Positions 26,399-35,173 of a DNA stretch of 64,000 nucleotides are shown here, in pieces. Numbering within the stretch: the first letter of the stretch is position 1; every line of letters starts with the position of its first letter. The DNA is from Bacteroides fragilis (GTDB taxonomy: Bacteria; Bacillota; Clostridia; Lachnospirales; Lachnospiraceae). Position numbers and translations under genes: made by a program. The stretch lies in assembly GCA_023664485.1 (NCBI GenBank), contig JAMPFK010000010.1, positions 8,940 through 72,939 on the forward strand. The letters run 5' to 3'. The notes under the pieces were generated by a model that had not been told where the DNA came from, made no database searches, and saw only the letters and a list, made by a program, of their open reading frames with translations.

Positions 26399-26535
26399 TT
26401 TCCGGCGTCTCCTTCGGAGTGTATTGAATATAATGATGAAAAAGTGTATTAATCTTTAATTATTATACCATTTTCCGGTTCCGTTGTAAAAGGGGTATAA
26501 ATCGTTAAGATAAACTATTTCGTTATTTTATGAAG

Positions 26536-26564
26536 TTGAAAAGGGTAAAATAAGACTATATCAT
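26536..26564 (+). promoter_or_regulatory. Possible promoter for the binding lipoprotein gene
   Basis: TTGAAA (26536-26541) and TATCAT (26559-26564) with a 17-bp spacer, about 110 bp before the start codon. The -10 is imperfect, as expected for an activator-dependent promoter. The rest of 26399-26675 is AT-rich leader without other features. Confidence 0.4.
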
Positions 26565-26675
26565 AAAAGCACGCCCGAAGCGGGGAGTGTGAAGTCGGAT
26601 GGATATTGCACAGCCGTATTTGTACATTCTGATGTCCGGGCAAAAAATACATAACAGGAAGCGAGGAAAAATTTT

Positions 26676-28391
26676 ATGAAAAAGAAATGGGTTGCGCTTA
26701 CATTAGCGGCAACAATGACTGTAAGCACATTGACGGCTTGCGGCAATTCCAATGAAGCCGGCGGCACTTCTAATGACGGCGGAACTTCTTCCGGCAGTCA
26801 GGAAAGCGCGCAGCAGGATTCAGCGGAAAAAAATACGACGGAAGAGTCTTCTGCAAATGCTGAAACGGCTCCCGGGGAGACAGTGACCATTAAGTTCCTT
26901 CACAAAGGACCGAAACCTGACGGCTGGGATGCGGTTTATGAAAAATATCTGGAAATGACGAAGGATACCCTTAACATTGAACTGGATGTCAACTGGGTGG
27001 AACATTCGGATTACAAAGATAAGCTGAATCTGGAGATTACTTCCGGTTCCGAGTGGGATCTGGTATTTGATGCATCCTGGGTACAGCTGAAAAATCTGGC
27101 TCCGGAAGGTTATTATGCGGATCTGTCCGGGTATTTCAACAATCCTGATGAGTATCCCGGACTTGCTAAGGCATTTTCGGCGGAGACGATGGAATCCAAC
27201 ATCTGGTTTGATTCCATGTGTTATATTCCTCTGTTTGAGGTATATGGAAACGGTATCCCCTGTATCTGGTACAGGCTTGACTGGGCGAAGGAATGGAATA
27301 TCGGCAACGACGGAAAGATAGAAAGCTATGACGATATGGAAGCCTACTGGCAGGCAGCGGTGGACAACGGCAAGATCGGATACGGCGCTACGCAGGCCCG
27401 TGGTTTCTTCCAGCAGCTTTCCTTAAGAGGCGAAGTGTATCCCGGTTCTGCAGAGGCAGGATTGCAGCAGTTTTCCGCAGGCGGTCTGACGATCTGGACC
27501 TACAGCAAGGACAATCAGCTGCTCGCTTATGCGGTAGAAGGAGCCGGGGATGAGGCTTTCAAGGACTTCCCGGAAGGATGGCAGTATGATTTTGGCATGG
27601 ACAGGTATGAGAAATTCTCAGAGTGGCAGGATGCAGGATATATCGATCCCGATTCTTTAAGCTGTACGGATGCCGGAACTCCTTTTGAAAGCGGCCTGAG
27701 CGCATCTTATGTAGGGACATTGGATGATTATATAGGAATGAAGGATGTAGAGAATACTCTTGGTGAAGGTTCCGTCGGATTTTTCGTATACTATGATGGA
27801 ATCCGGAATCAGGAAAAGGGCGCTATCGCGGTAGATTATGCCGGCAATAACGGCTTGTGTGTTCCGGCAAACTCCGACAAGATTGACTCTACCATGAAGT
27901 TTTTGGATTGGCTGTTCGGTTCCCAGGAGGCGCACGACCTGTTCCAGTTAGGTATTGAAGGTGTGGACTTCCAGTATGGTGAGACGGAAGGAACATATGA
28001 GGCGCTGACTTCTTACAGCTCTGATTTCGGCGGCTATGGATGGACATGGAATCCGGAATATGCTTTGATTTCTACCGGCTATGATGATGAAGCTCTTGCT
28101 TACAGGCAGTATGAGTACGATCCGGAGAGTTTCTCCTCCCTGCCGATCCTTGGTTTCCACTTCGATACGACGGATATAGATTTATCCACCGCGGTGGCAC
28201 AGTGTACGGCTGTAACGGATATGGTTTCCACCGTTAAGCTTCACGGCATTAAAACGGACGGCAATGGCGTTACCTATGATACGATTACGGAAATGCTGAA
28301 CGCAAATGTAGCTTCCGCTATGGAGAATGGCGGGCAGGAGGTAGTAGATGCCCTTGTAGAGCAGTTAACTGCGTTCCTTGCTACGAAATAA
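26676..28391 (+). CDS. lplA: Extracellular oligosaccharide-binding lipoprotein (LplA/YtcQ type)
   Basis: The 571-residue protein begins with a lipoprotein signal peptide ending in the lipobox L-T-A-C (Cys 22), followed by a Ser/Gly/Glu-rich linker to about residue 66. The rest is a two-lobed periplasmic-binding fold of the large family 1 type (about 500 residues), with W-D-L-V-F-D-A-S-W and later A-V-D-Y-A-G-N-N-G-L-C-V-P-A-N-S. It delivers substrate to LplB/LplC. Its gene is separated from the permease genes by the inverted AraC gene and ends in a strong terminator, allowing high expression relative to the downstream lyase. Confidence 0.88.
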   Translation: MKKKWVALTLAATMTVSTLTACGNSNEAGGTSNDGGTSSGSQESAQQDSAEKNTTEESSANAETAPGETVTIKFLHKGPKPDGWDAVYEKYLEMTKDTLNIELDVNWVEHSDYKDKLNLEITSGSEWDLVFDASWVQLKNLAPEGYYADLSGYFNNPDEYPGLAKAFSAETMESNIWFDSMCYIPLFEVYGNGIPCIWYRLDWAKEWNIGNDGKIESYDDMEAYWQAAVDNGKIGYGATQARGFFQQLSLRGEVYPGSAEAGLQQFSAGGLTIWTYSKDNQLLAYAVEGAGDEAFKDFPEGWQYDFGMDRYEKFSEWQDAGYIDPDSLSCTDAGTPFESGLSASYVGTLDDYIGMKDVENTLGEGSVGFFVYYDGIRNQEKGAIAVDYAGNNGLCVPANSDKIDSTMKFLDWLFGSQEAHDLFQLGIEGVDFQYGETEGTYEALTSYSSDFGGYGWTWNPEYALISTGYDDEALAYRQYEYDPESFSSLPILGFHFDTTDIDLSTAVAQCTAVTDMVSTVKLHGIKTDGNGVTYDTITEMLNANVASAMENGGQEVVDALVEQLTAFLATK

Positions 28392-28443
28392 ATGATTTCT
28401 ATAAGAACAGGAAAAGCATGACAGGCGGCTGAAATGCCGATAA

Positions 28444-28487
28444 CCGGAAAAGCGGTGTGTTTTAGCAGGGCACACCGCTTTTTCCGG
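28444..28487 (+). terminator. Strong terminator after the binding protein gene
   Basis: Arms CCGGAAAAGCGGTGTG and CACACCGCTTTTTCCGG pair over 16 bp with one extra T. It probably reduces expression of the lyase and hydrolase genes relative to the binding protein. Confidence 0.8.
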
Positions 28488-28554
28488 CGCAGGGGCAGTC
28501 TGTGGGAGTGTGGGCAGATGCTGAGATTGGATATTGCGGAAAGGAAAACAGAAA

Positions 28555-31500
28555 ATGAAGGAAGCAAGGATTGATTTGCTGCAGGAATGGAAACAGGAGA
28601 ATCTGGGACGGGGAATCCGTTTTTCTTATCCTGAGCCGGAGGAAGCAAGAGGTTTTTATCCCTGTGGTTTTGTGCGAAAAAATGACAGCGCCGCCGACCT
28701 GACAGGATGGCATGGCCTGTTTTTAGCATTGAGGGAGAAAGGAGGCAGGACTCCGGAGGAAAGGGAGCGGCAGCCGGAACAGGATTGGAAACTGTATGTC
28801 ACGGTCTTTTTTGCGGAGGAAAACCCTTTGAAGATACAAATCCCCGTGCTTTGGCGCAATGGAGAGGCTTTTGTGGAGATTCCGTTTACGCGTTTCCCCC
28901 AGGAGCTTGCCAGAGGGAATCGCTGGGAATTCGTGACGGCGGTGGAGATTGGCTGGCATTGCGGTGATGTAGAGCTGACGGAGTGCACCGTCCGGCGCCG
29001 CCCCGGCATTTATATTCATATGCCGGTAAAAGGAAGATCCGGAAGTGTGGGAGAACATATATATTATCGTGGAGCCGTCTATAATTGCGCGTCCGAGAGC
29101 CTGTCGGTGACAACGGAACAGGTATTTGAGGGGTGGGAATCTCTTATGGCCGTTATATGTCTCGGACAAAGGGCAGAAGAGGCCGGGGCTGCAGCCATAG
29201 AGGAGAGTTCTGAGAACCATACGGTGCTGGCGCCAGGGGAATCCGTACCGTTTGCGGTGTCTGTGACGATACATGATGATATGGTTCCCGGCGGGCATGA
29301 GAATACGCTGGTCAGGGTGTATGGACAGGGCGGTATGACTTCATGCCAGGACAGCATAGAGCTGAAAACGCTCTGCCGTCTTCCGCATCCTTATCTCTAC
29401 CATAATGCCGCAGGATGGAAGATGACAATGGAGAACATAAAGCGGTATGAACCTTACAGCGGGGATTACCAGAAGTACCGTAAGGAGGCAGATTCATGGA
29501 TTGTTACGGATCCGTTGGAAGAACGGCCTTTTTGTTATGAGACTGCGGCGGAGTCGGCGGTCATGTCTGCGGCTTATCTGTATGCACTGACCGGAGAGAG
29601 GGGGTATGCGGAGAAGCTGGCGGATTTCTTCCGGCGTTTTTCCAATCCAACAGATGGATATCCGGCCAGGAAGCGGGGATGCAGCCAGTCCTATGTGCAG
29701 GAAGGGCATTTTTTTAAGCATCTGGCGGTTTCCTATGACATCATTTATGATTCCGGCGCGCTTACCCGGGAAGACAAGGCGGCCATGGAGAGGTGTTTCC
29801 GGCTGTACATGGAGATGTTGGACGTACATATCCTGGACGGACATATTTCCAACTGGATTCTGTCGGAATTACAGGGAGCCCTGTTCGCCGCCCTGGCGCT
29901 GCAGGATATGGAGAGGGCGCTGAGGTTCGCTTTCGGCAGGGGCGGTATCTTTGAGCAGTTCCGATATGGGATTTTTAACGATGGATGGTGGCATGAGTGT
30001 TCGGTGGGCTACAATACATGGGTATCTTCCATTATGCTTCATACGGTCCATGCCCTGTTGCCTTTTGGATATAATCTGGTATATACTTATTTCCGTGTAC
30101 CCTTTAATAAAGAAGTAAGATCTACTTATCAGGGAAAGGCGCCGGCAGTTCCGTTTGGTATGTATAACCAGAAGTGGGGAGGTAACCGCAAGTCCGCAGT
30201 CTGTATCAAAGATATGTTTGACGCTACGCTGCCCTTCCTTGATTACAGAGGCGTATTGTTTGGAATCGCGGATTCTGACGAGAAAAAACTGTCGGGTGTT
30301 CACTTTGGTTCTACCTATGACCTGGCTTATCATTATTATAAAGATGACCGGTATCTGCCTGTCATCGCGAAGAATGAGTGCGATGCTGTTTTCGGAAATC
30401 CTGAGACACATATGCGGGCGCTGAAAAAGGATGCAGATATGCTGCCTGTGGGAAACGCCTGTGCGGACAATATTGGACTGGCCATGCTGCGCAGCCGGAA
30501 GCCGGGCAGAGAGCAGAGAGAGCAGATTCAGGCAGTGCTGCGCTATGGTTCCCACGGTAACGCGCATGGACATTTCGATATTACGGATTTGCTGTCCGTG
30601 ATGCGCTATGGAAGGAGCTTTTTCAATCCGGAGAACTGTTGGTGGGGATATGCCCATTTTATGTACAAATTTTATGTACAGTGTTCGCTGACCAAGAATA
30701 TGGTTGTGGTAGATGAAAAAATGCAGATTCCCGCAGATTCAAGAAAGATTCTGTGGCATAGTGAGGAAGGCCTGCAGGCCGCCGGCATCGAGGTGCGGAC
30801 CAGATGGTCTTACCCGCCCTATGGGGGGATGGTCTACACACAGGACGGACAAACCGCAACAAAGGAGGAATTACGCAAGCGGTGTAAGATGAATGGATGT
30901 TTCCTGCCGATTGTGGAAGGAGAAGGAAGCCCTGGCTATGGGGAATTGACAGGCTTTACGGAACCCATACTCCAGAGAAGGATTATGGCAGTGACGGATG
31001 ATTATATTGTGCTGTTCGATTATGTGGAAGGAGAACAGGAGCATTGTTATGACAGCCTGATGCAGATAAAAGGTTTTCTTGGGATAGAAGGGGCGGACGT
31101 CAGGCAGACGCATCATACGGAGCAGATGAATACTAACCCGGTTTCTGATGCGCAGTTTATTACGGACTGTAACTGGTATGAGGCGAAGGGCGGCAGTGTG
31201 GCCCGTTTCCGCACGGTATTCACTGAGGAGCATGCAGGGGAGCGTCTGGTCTGCGACAGATCCAATTACAATGAGCCGGGCATCCTGAACATGGATGTGC
31301 ATACGGCCTGGCCAAAACAGACGCAGCAGATGGTGGGCCGGGTAGCAGTCTATGACGGATGGGCGGCAGACGGAAACGGCTATACGATCCCATTGTCTTA
31401 CCGTGTGGATTTAGACGGAACAGAGGCTGATTCGGGTGCGTTCGACGGATGGATTTTAGGCAGAGGGGAAGTGTCGCTGGACGTAAAGGGAGCTTCCCAG

Positions 31501-32163
31501 GCGGTTTTATCCTTAAAGCAGGGAATCATGCATAATGAAACCGGAAATCCGGTCAAGACTCCGCAAGGGGTATTCTGGGGAGAAATCTGTCTGGAGCTGG
31601 AAGATGGAACGGTGCTGAATCTGGGCCAGAGCCTCAAGAGGATAGAAGAACAACGTACAGGGGAAGAAATCGGATTTGGCGGAAGATGGCCGGCGGAAAG
31701 AGTCCGGATGGAGAATGTGGATATGGGATATGGCATCGGCAAAGATTATAAAGGCGGCCGGGTGACGATTGTGGGAACGGAATATCCGTATGCGCTTGGA
31801 GCGAGTCCTGTTGACCATGAGAAAGAAAGCCGTATCCTTTTGAATCTGGATGGACTTGGAGCGGTGAAGCTGTCTGCCTGTGTGGGCGTGGATGCTTTTC
31901 CCGGAGATGAATGGCAGAAGCGTAAGACTTATGCCGTGCGCACGCATGGAAAAGTGGGGCGTTTTGTGACAGTGATCGAGCCTTATGAGGAGGAAGCGGT
32001 AATCGTACAGGTGGATGCCGGCGGTCCCGATAAGGTACAGGTGGCGCTGAAAGACGGCAGGGTACAGGAAATCACTCTGACAGGAATTCGGGAGAATAAT
32101 CCCCAGGTGACGGCGCGTCTGGTATCAGCGATTGGGCAGGAAGGAGACAGGAGCGTAAAATGA
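28555..32163 (+). CDS. Large heparinase II/III-type polysaccharide lyase
   Basis: ATG 28555 with GGAAAGG upstream is chosen over TTG 28534. The ~1,202-residue protein has an N-terminal beta-sandwich (about 1-280), an alpha/alpha toroid (about 290-620), and a heparinase II/III-like beta-sandwich domain (about 630-900), with R-Y-G-S-H-G-N-A-H-G-H-F-D as the metal/catalytic His region. A further beta domain of about 200 residues closes the chain. Lyases of this superfamily cleave uronic-acid polysaccharides by elimination, leaving the unsaturated ends that GH88 removes. No signal peptide is visible, which is unusual for a lyase of this size; it probably acts on imported oligosaccharides. Substrate not identifiable. 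Confidence 0.75.
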   Translation: MKEARIDLLQEWKQENLGRGIRFSYPEPEEARGFYPCGFVRKNDSAADLTGWHGLFLALREKGGRTPEERERQPEQDWKLYVTVFFAEENPLKIQIPVLWRNGEAFVEIPFTRFPQELARGNRWEFVTAVEIGWHCGDVELTECTVRRRPGIYIHMPVKGRSGSVGEHIYYRGAVYNCASESLSVTTEQVFEGWESLMAVICLGQRAEEAGAAAIEESSENHTVLAPGESVPFAVSVTIHDDMVPGGHENTLVRVYGQGGMTSCQDSIELKTLCRLPHPYLYHNAAGWKMTMENIKRYEPYSGDYQKYRKEADSWIVTDPLEERPFCYETAAESAVMSAAYLYALTGERGYAEKLADFFRRFSNPTDGYPARKRGCSQSYVQEGHFFKHLAVSYDIIYDSGALTREDKAAMERCFRLYMEMLDVHILDGHISNWILSELQGALFAALALQDMERALRFAFGRGGIFEQFRYGIFNDGWWHECSVGYNTWVSSIMLHTVHALLPFGYNLVYTYFRVPFNKEVRSTYQGKAPAVPFGMYNQKWGGNRKSAVCIKDMFDATLPFLDYRGVLFGIADSDEKKLSGVHFGSTYDLAYHYYKDDRYLPVIAKNECDAVFGNPETHMRALKKDADMLPVGNACADNIGLAMLRSRKPGREQREQIQAVLRYGSHGNAHGHFDITDLLSVMRYGRSFFNPENCWWGYAHFMYKFYVQCSLTKNMVVVDEKMQIPADSRKILWHSEEGLQAAGIEVRTRWSYPPYGGMVYTQDGQTATKEELRKRCKMNGCFLPIVEGEGSPGYGELTGFTEPILQRRIMAVTDDYIVLFDYVEGEQEHCYDSLMQIKGFLGIEGADVRQTHHTEQMNTNPVSDAQFITDCNWYEAKGGSVARFRTVFTEEHAGERLVCDRSNYNEPGILNMDVHTAWPKQTQQMVGRVAVYDGWAADGNGYTIPLSYRVDLDGTEADSGAFDGWILGRGEVSLDVKGASQAVLSLKQGIMHNETGNPVKTPQGVFWGEICLELEDGTVLNLGQSLKRIEEQRTGEEIGFGGRWPAERVRMENVDMGYGIGKDYKGGRVTIVGTEYPYALGASPVDHEKESRILLNLDGLGAVKLSACVGVDAFPGDEWQKRKTYAVRTHGKVGRFVTVIEPYEEEAVIVQVDAGGPDKVQVALKDGRVQEITLTGIRENNPQVTARLVSAIGQEGDRSVK

Positions 32164-33269
32164 ACAGGGAGTTTTCTTATTACAGGTTTTTTCGGGAACT
32201 ATATGGTAAAAGGGGGCAGAAATATGCCTTTTTGGCAAAGACTGTCGGGGAATTTGAGCAGTGGAAGGGAGCGTTCCGGCAGGAGATTGGGGAGACATTC
32301 GGGCTGAAGGGATTGGAAGACATCTGCAGGCAGTGCGGTTTACAGGAACGGTTTCTGGAGGAAGTGCAGCGCAGGGAAGCCGTGAAGGAGAAGGGATATA
32401 CCAGAGAGAAATATGTCATGGAAACCCTCCCTGGGGTATTTATGCCGTTTTATGTATTGATTCCGGCAGATATAAAACCGGATGAAAAACGTCCGGCCGT
32501 GATTGCTCTGCCCGCGCATGGGGCCAATAAAGATACTGTTGCTGGCGTTTTCTCCTGTCCCGAAGTGGAAGAGAAGCTGATGCGGACGCCGGAAGAAGCT
32601 TACGGTAAAGCGCTTGTGCAAAAAGGCTGTATTGTAATTTGCCCGGATCCGCCGGGATATGGGGAAAGAATAGAAGATTTTTCCAGTGAAGACCGGTCGT
32701 TTGCATCGGAGCTGAAAAGAAATCCATTGGGATCTTCCTGCAAGGATCTGGCCCAGACAGCAGAAGCATTGGGGCTAAGCCTGACTGCTTTGGTCATTTG
32801 GGATCTGATGAGATTAGTGGATTTTGTACAGAGCTATGAGAAAGTGGACAGCAGGGAGATTGGATGTGTCGGTTTTTCTGGAGGGGGACAATATGCCATG
32901 TGGCTGGCAGCCATGGACGACAGAATCGGCAGAGCGGCGGTCAGCGGATATGTGCATGGATATTATGACAGTATCCTGGATACGCATCTTTGTCCCTGCA
33001 ACTATGCCCCCAATCTCTGGCTGATGGGGGATATCAGCGATATATGTTCCCTGATTGCGCCGCGCCCGCTTTATATTGAGAACGGAATCCATGATGTGGA
33101 AAACGGCCTGAAAGGGATTGACGGGCCGAAGGAACAGGTCGAAAGAATACGGAATGCGTATCGATTGTTTGGCAAAGAAGAACTGCTCATACATGAGGTA
33201 TTTGACGGTGGGCATATGTGGTATGGCGGCTGCCTGGGAAACGGATTTTTTCACAATACGAAGTGCTGA
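32160..33269 (+). CDS. Alpha/beta hydrolase, probable carbohydrate esterase
   Basis: The start codon overlaps the stop of the lyase gene (ATGA), so the two are translationally coupled. The 369-residue cytosolic protein has the nucleophile elbow G-F-S-G-G-G at about residue 238, the oxyanion region A-L-P-A-H-G-A-N-K, the acid in I-E-N-G-I-H-D and the His in F-D-G-G-H-M-W. This arrangement resembles the acetyl xylan esterase/dienelactone hydrolase group. In this locus it probably removes acetyl or methyl esters from uronic-acid oligosaccharides; the exact ester is inferred only. Confidence 0.75.
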   Translation: MNREFSYYRFFRELYGKRGQKYAFLAKTVGEFEQWKGAFRQEIGETFGLKGLEDICRQCGLQERFLEEVQRREAVKEKGYTREKYVMETLPGVFMPFYVLIPADIKPDEKRPAVIALPAHGANKDTVAGVFSCPEVEEKLMRTPEEAYGKALVQKGCIVICPDPPGYGERIEDFSSEDRSFASELKRNPLGSSCKDLAQTAEALGLSLTALVIWDLMRLVDFVQSYEKVDSREIGCVGFSGGGQYAMWLAAMDDRIGRAAVSGYVHGYYDSILDTHLCPCNYAPNLWLMGDISDICSLIAPRPLYIENGIHDVENGLKGIDGPKEQVERIRNAYRLFGKEELLIHEVFDGGHMWYGGCLGNGFFHNTKC

Positions 33270-33304
33270 CAGCGCAAATCGTCTGCTTTTGCGGATGGAA
33301 AAAG

Positions 33305-34165
33305 TTAAGAAGACAACAGCTTTTCGTAAATGATCCGGTCGCTGTCCTTAAAAACATTAAAGACGACCCGTTCCATACAGCCGTCGTGAGCTCTTAAAAA
33401 GGCGGTCACAGTCTTTACCGCGATTTCGGCCGCCTTGTCGTTCGGGAAATGAAATTCTCCCGTGGAAATACAGCAGAAAGCAACTGTCTTGATATTATTT
33501 TCCAGACAGCAATGCAGGACATTTGCATAGCAGTTTTGTAAATCCTGACAGAGCGTGTCGTTCAGTCTTCCGTATACGATGGGGCCGACCGTATGGATAA
33601 CATAGTCGCAGGGAAGGTTATAGCCGGAGGTCAGCGTAGCCGTGCCGGTCGGCTCTTCATATTCCCTGCCATATTTCATTCGTCTGCGGCTCATGATGCG
33701 GCTGCATTCCTCTCGAAGCTGCATCCCGGCGGCGCTGTGGACCGCATTGTCGATACATCTGTGGCATGGCACGAAACAGCCCAGCATCTGGGAATTGGCG
33801 GCATTGACGATCGCGCTGATCTTCAGCCGTGTGATATCGCCCTGCCAGAGCGACAGACGCCCGGAAAGGGAAGCTTCTTTTTGGATAACAGAGGCGCCTT
33901 TGCCGAACTGTTCTTCGACGGTCAAAATATCAGCCAGCGTGACGATTCCTTTTTCCCGAAGTTCTTCCTGGAGATAGCCGTCCTGCAAGGCTGCCAGTTC
34001 ATCGGACAGTTCTTTCGGCATCCGGATGTTCATGAGGGAGCGGATGATGTTTTTCTTTTCCGGCAGGCTGTATCCTGTCGTATCGAGGTTTTGATATTCT
34101 GCGGAATCCGCTTTTAATTTTTCCAGAAAAATATCTGTTTTTTTCATTTCGTTCATCCCTGACAC
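33305..34165 (-). CDS. Zinc-type macrodomain protein-ADP-ribose hydrolase
   Basis: The 286-residue protein has an N-terminal helical part (about 1-95) and a macrodomain (about 110-280) with W-Q-G-D-I-T-R-L, A-I-V-N-A-A-N-S, and G-C-F-V-P-C-H-R-C-I-D-N-A-V-H-S-A-A-G, the Cys/His pattern of the zinc macrodomain class, followed by C-C-I-S-T-G-E-F-H-F-P. Members remove ADP-ribose from proteins and often sit with SirTM sirtuins and lipoylated carriers, none of which is present here. The GTG at 34165 and the ATG at 34147 are both possible starts. A MITE-like end lies about 40 bp upstream. Confidence 0.88.
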   Translation of the reverse strand: MSGMNEMKKTDIFLEKLKADSAEYQNLDTTGYSLPEKKNIIRSLMNIRMPKELSDELAALQDGYLQEELREKGIVTLADILTVEEQFGKGASVIQKEASLSGRLSLWQGDITRLKISAIVNAANSQMLGCFVPCHRCIDNAVHSAAGMQLREECSRIMSRRRMKYGREYEEPTGTATLTSGYNLPCDYVIHTVGPIVYGRLNDTLCQDLQNCYANVLHCCLENNIKTVAFCCISTGEFHFPNDKAAEIAVKTVTAFLRAHDGCMERVVFNVFKDSDRIIYEKLLSS

Positions 34166-34204
34166 ATGCCTTTCCGAAAACCCTTATCCTGTTCTGTTAT
34201 TGTT

Positions 34205-34219
34205 ATGCCGTTTACTATA
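34205..34219. repeat. Solitary MITE end
   Basis: ATGCCGTTTACTATA differs by one base from the right end of the MITE-like element at 52108-52210, and the preceding TTGTT and following AATAA also match. No matching left end lies within 150 bp, so this is a remnant. It is enclosed by an inverted TGTTATTG/CAATAACA. Confidence 0.45.
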
Positions 34220-34311
34220 CAATAACATCGGAGCGACACGATGTAAAGAAGGGATGTTGGAGCGGCGGCTGAACTGAAAACGGATTTCCGCGGGAATGCC
34301 GGCCGCGGCTA

Positions 34312-34340
34312 TTGACAAAACACTCTCCGGAGGATATACT
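34312..34340 (+). promoter_or_regulatory. Sigma-A promoter for the ABC exporter operon
   Basis: TTGACA (34312-34317) and TATACT (34335-34340) with a 17-bp spacer, directly followed by the two operators. Confidence 0.8.
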
Positions 34341-34347
34341 AAAATAA

Positions 34348-34408
34348 GTTAGTGGCTACTAACCGACAAGCCACTCTTTTTATGCGGGACGGTTAGTTTC
34401 GACTAATC
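34348..34408. promoter_or_regulatory. Twin operators TTAGT-N4-ACTAA (MarR/TetR-like) with an overlapping hairpin
   Basis: Site 1 is at 34349-34362 (spacer GGCT) and site 2 at 34393-34406 (spacer TTCG); centres are 44 bp apart, about four helical turns. Both lie just after the predicted transcription start, as repressor sites do. The transcript can also form AGTGGCT/AGCCACT (34351-34378) followed by CTTTTT, a possible early terminator. No cognate regulator gene is in the window. Confidence 0.6.
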
Positions 34409-34445
34409 AATTCAGAAATGATATTTGCCAACGGAGGGATAAGGA

Positions 34446-35162
34446 ATGTCGGAAGAAGAGAGAAAGTTTTTGGAGATCGTGGATTTAAAGAAGGGATTCG
34501 GCAGCGGGGATACCCGTCAGGAAGTGCTGCGCGGCATGAGCTTTTCGGTCGCGAAAGGGGAGTTCTGCGTGCTTCTTGGGCCTTCCGGTTCCGGGAAATC
34601 GACGCTGCTCAATATTATCGGCGGAATCGACAGCGCCGATGCGGGATATATATCCATAAACGGCGATAAACTGAAGGATTTGGGAGAAAAGGGATTGACC
34701 CGGTACCGCCGGAAGCATTTGGGCTACGTTTTTCAAATGTATAATCTGATCGGGAATCTGAATGTGAAGGAAAATATTGAGGTCGGCGCTTATCTGTCGG
34801 ACGCGCCGCTCGATATCGACGAGCTTCTGCATACGCTCGGACTCTACGACCACAGGTACAAGCTTCCAAATCAGTTGTCCGGCGGGCAGCAGCAGCGCGT
34901 TTCGATCGGCCGTGCAATCGTTAAGAATCCGGATATCCTGCTTTGCGATGAACCGACGGGCGCGCTGGATTACAATACGTCGCGGGGAATATTGAAGCTG
35001 ATCGAGGATGTGAATCAGAAGTACGGCAATACCATAATTATGGTGACGCATAATGAAGCGATTCAAAATATGGCGGATCATGTGATAAAACTGCATGATG
35101 GAACGATACGCCGCAATGAAATTAACGCAGATAAAATTCCGGCCGCGGCTCTGGAATGGTAA
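34446..35162 (+). CDS. ABC transporter ATP-binding protein (MacB/LolD/BceA type)
   Basis: The 238-residue protein has the Walker A loop G-P-S-G-S-G-K-S (about 44), Q-loop F-Q-M-Y, signature L-S-G-G-Q-Q-Q-R (about 143), Walker B I-L-L-C-D-E-P-T-G and the H-loop V-T-H-N. This matches ATPases that drive FtsX-type permeases in antimicrobial peptide resistance and lipoprotein handling. ATG 34446 follows GGAGGGATAAGGA. The FtsX permease follows 11 bp downstream. Regulation by the twin operators upstream is likely. Confidence 0.92.
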   Translation: MSEEERKFLEIVDLKKGFGSGDTRQEVLRGMSFSVAKGEFCVLLGPSGSGKSTLLNIIGGIDSADAGYISINGDKLKDLGEKGLTRYRRKHLGYVFQMYNLIGNLNVKENIEVGAYLSDAPLDIDELLHTLGLYDHRYKLPNQLSGGQQQRVSIGRAIVKNPDILLCDEPTGALDYNTSRGILKLIEDVNQKYGNTIIMVTHNEAIQNMADHVIKLHDGTIRRNEINADKIPAAALEW

Positions 35163-35173
35163 GGAGGTTCGTC

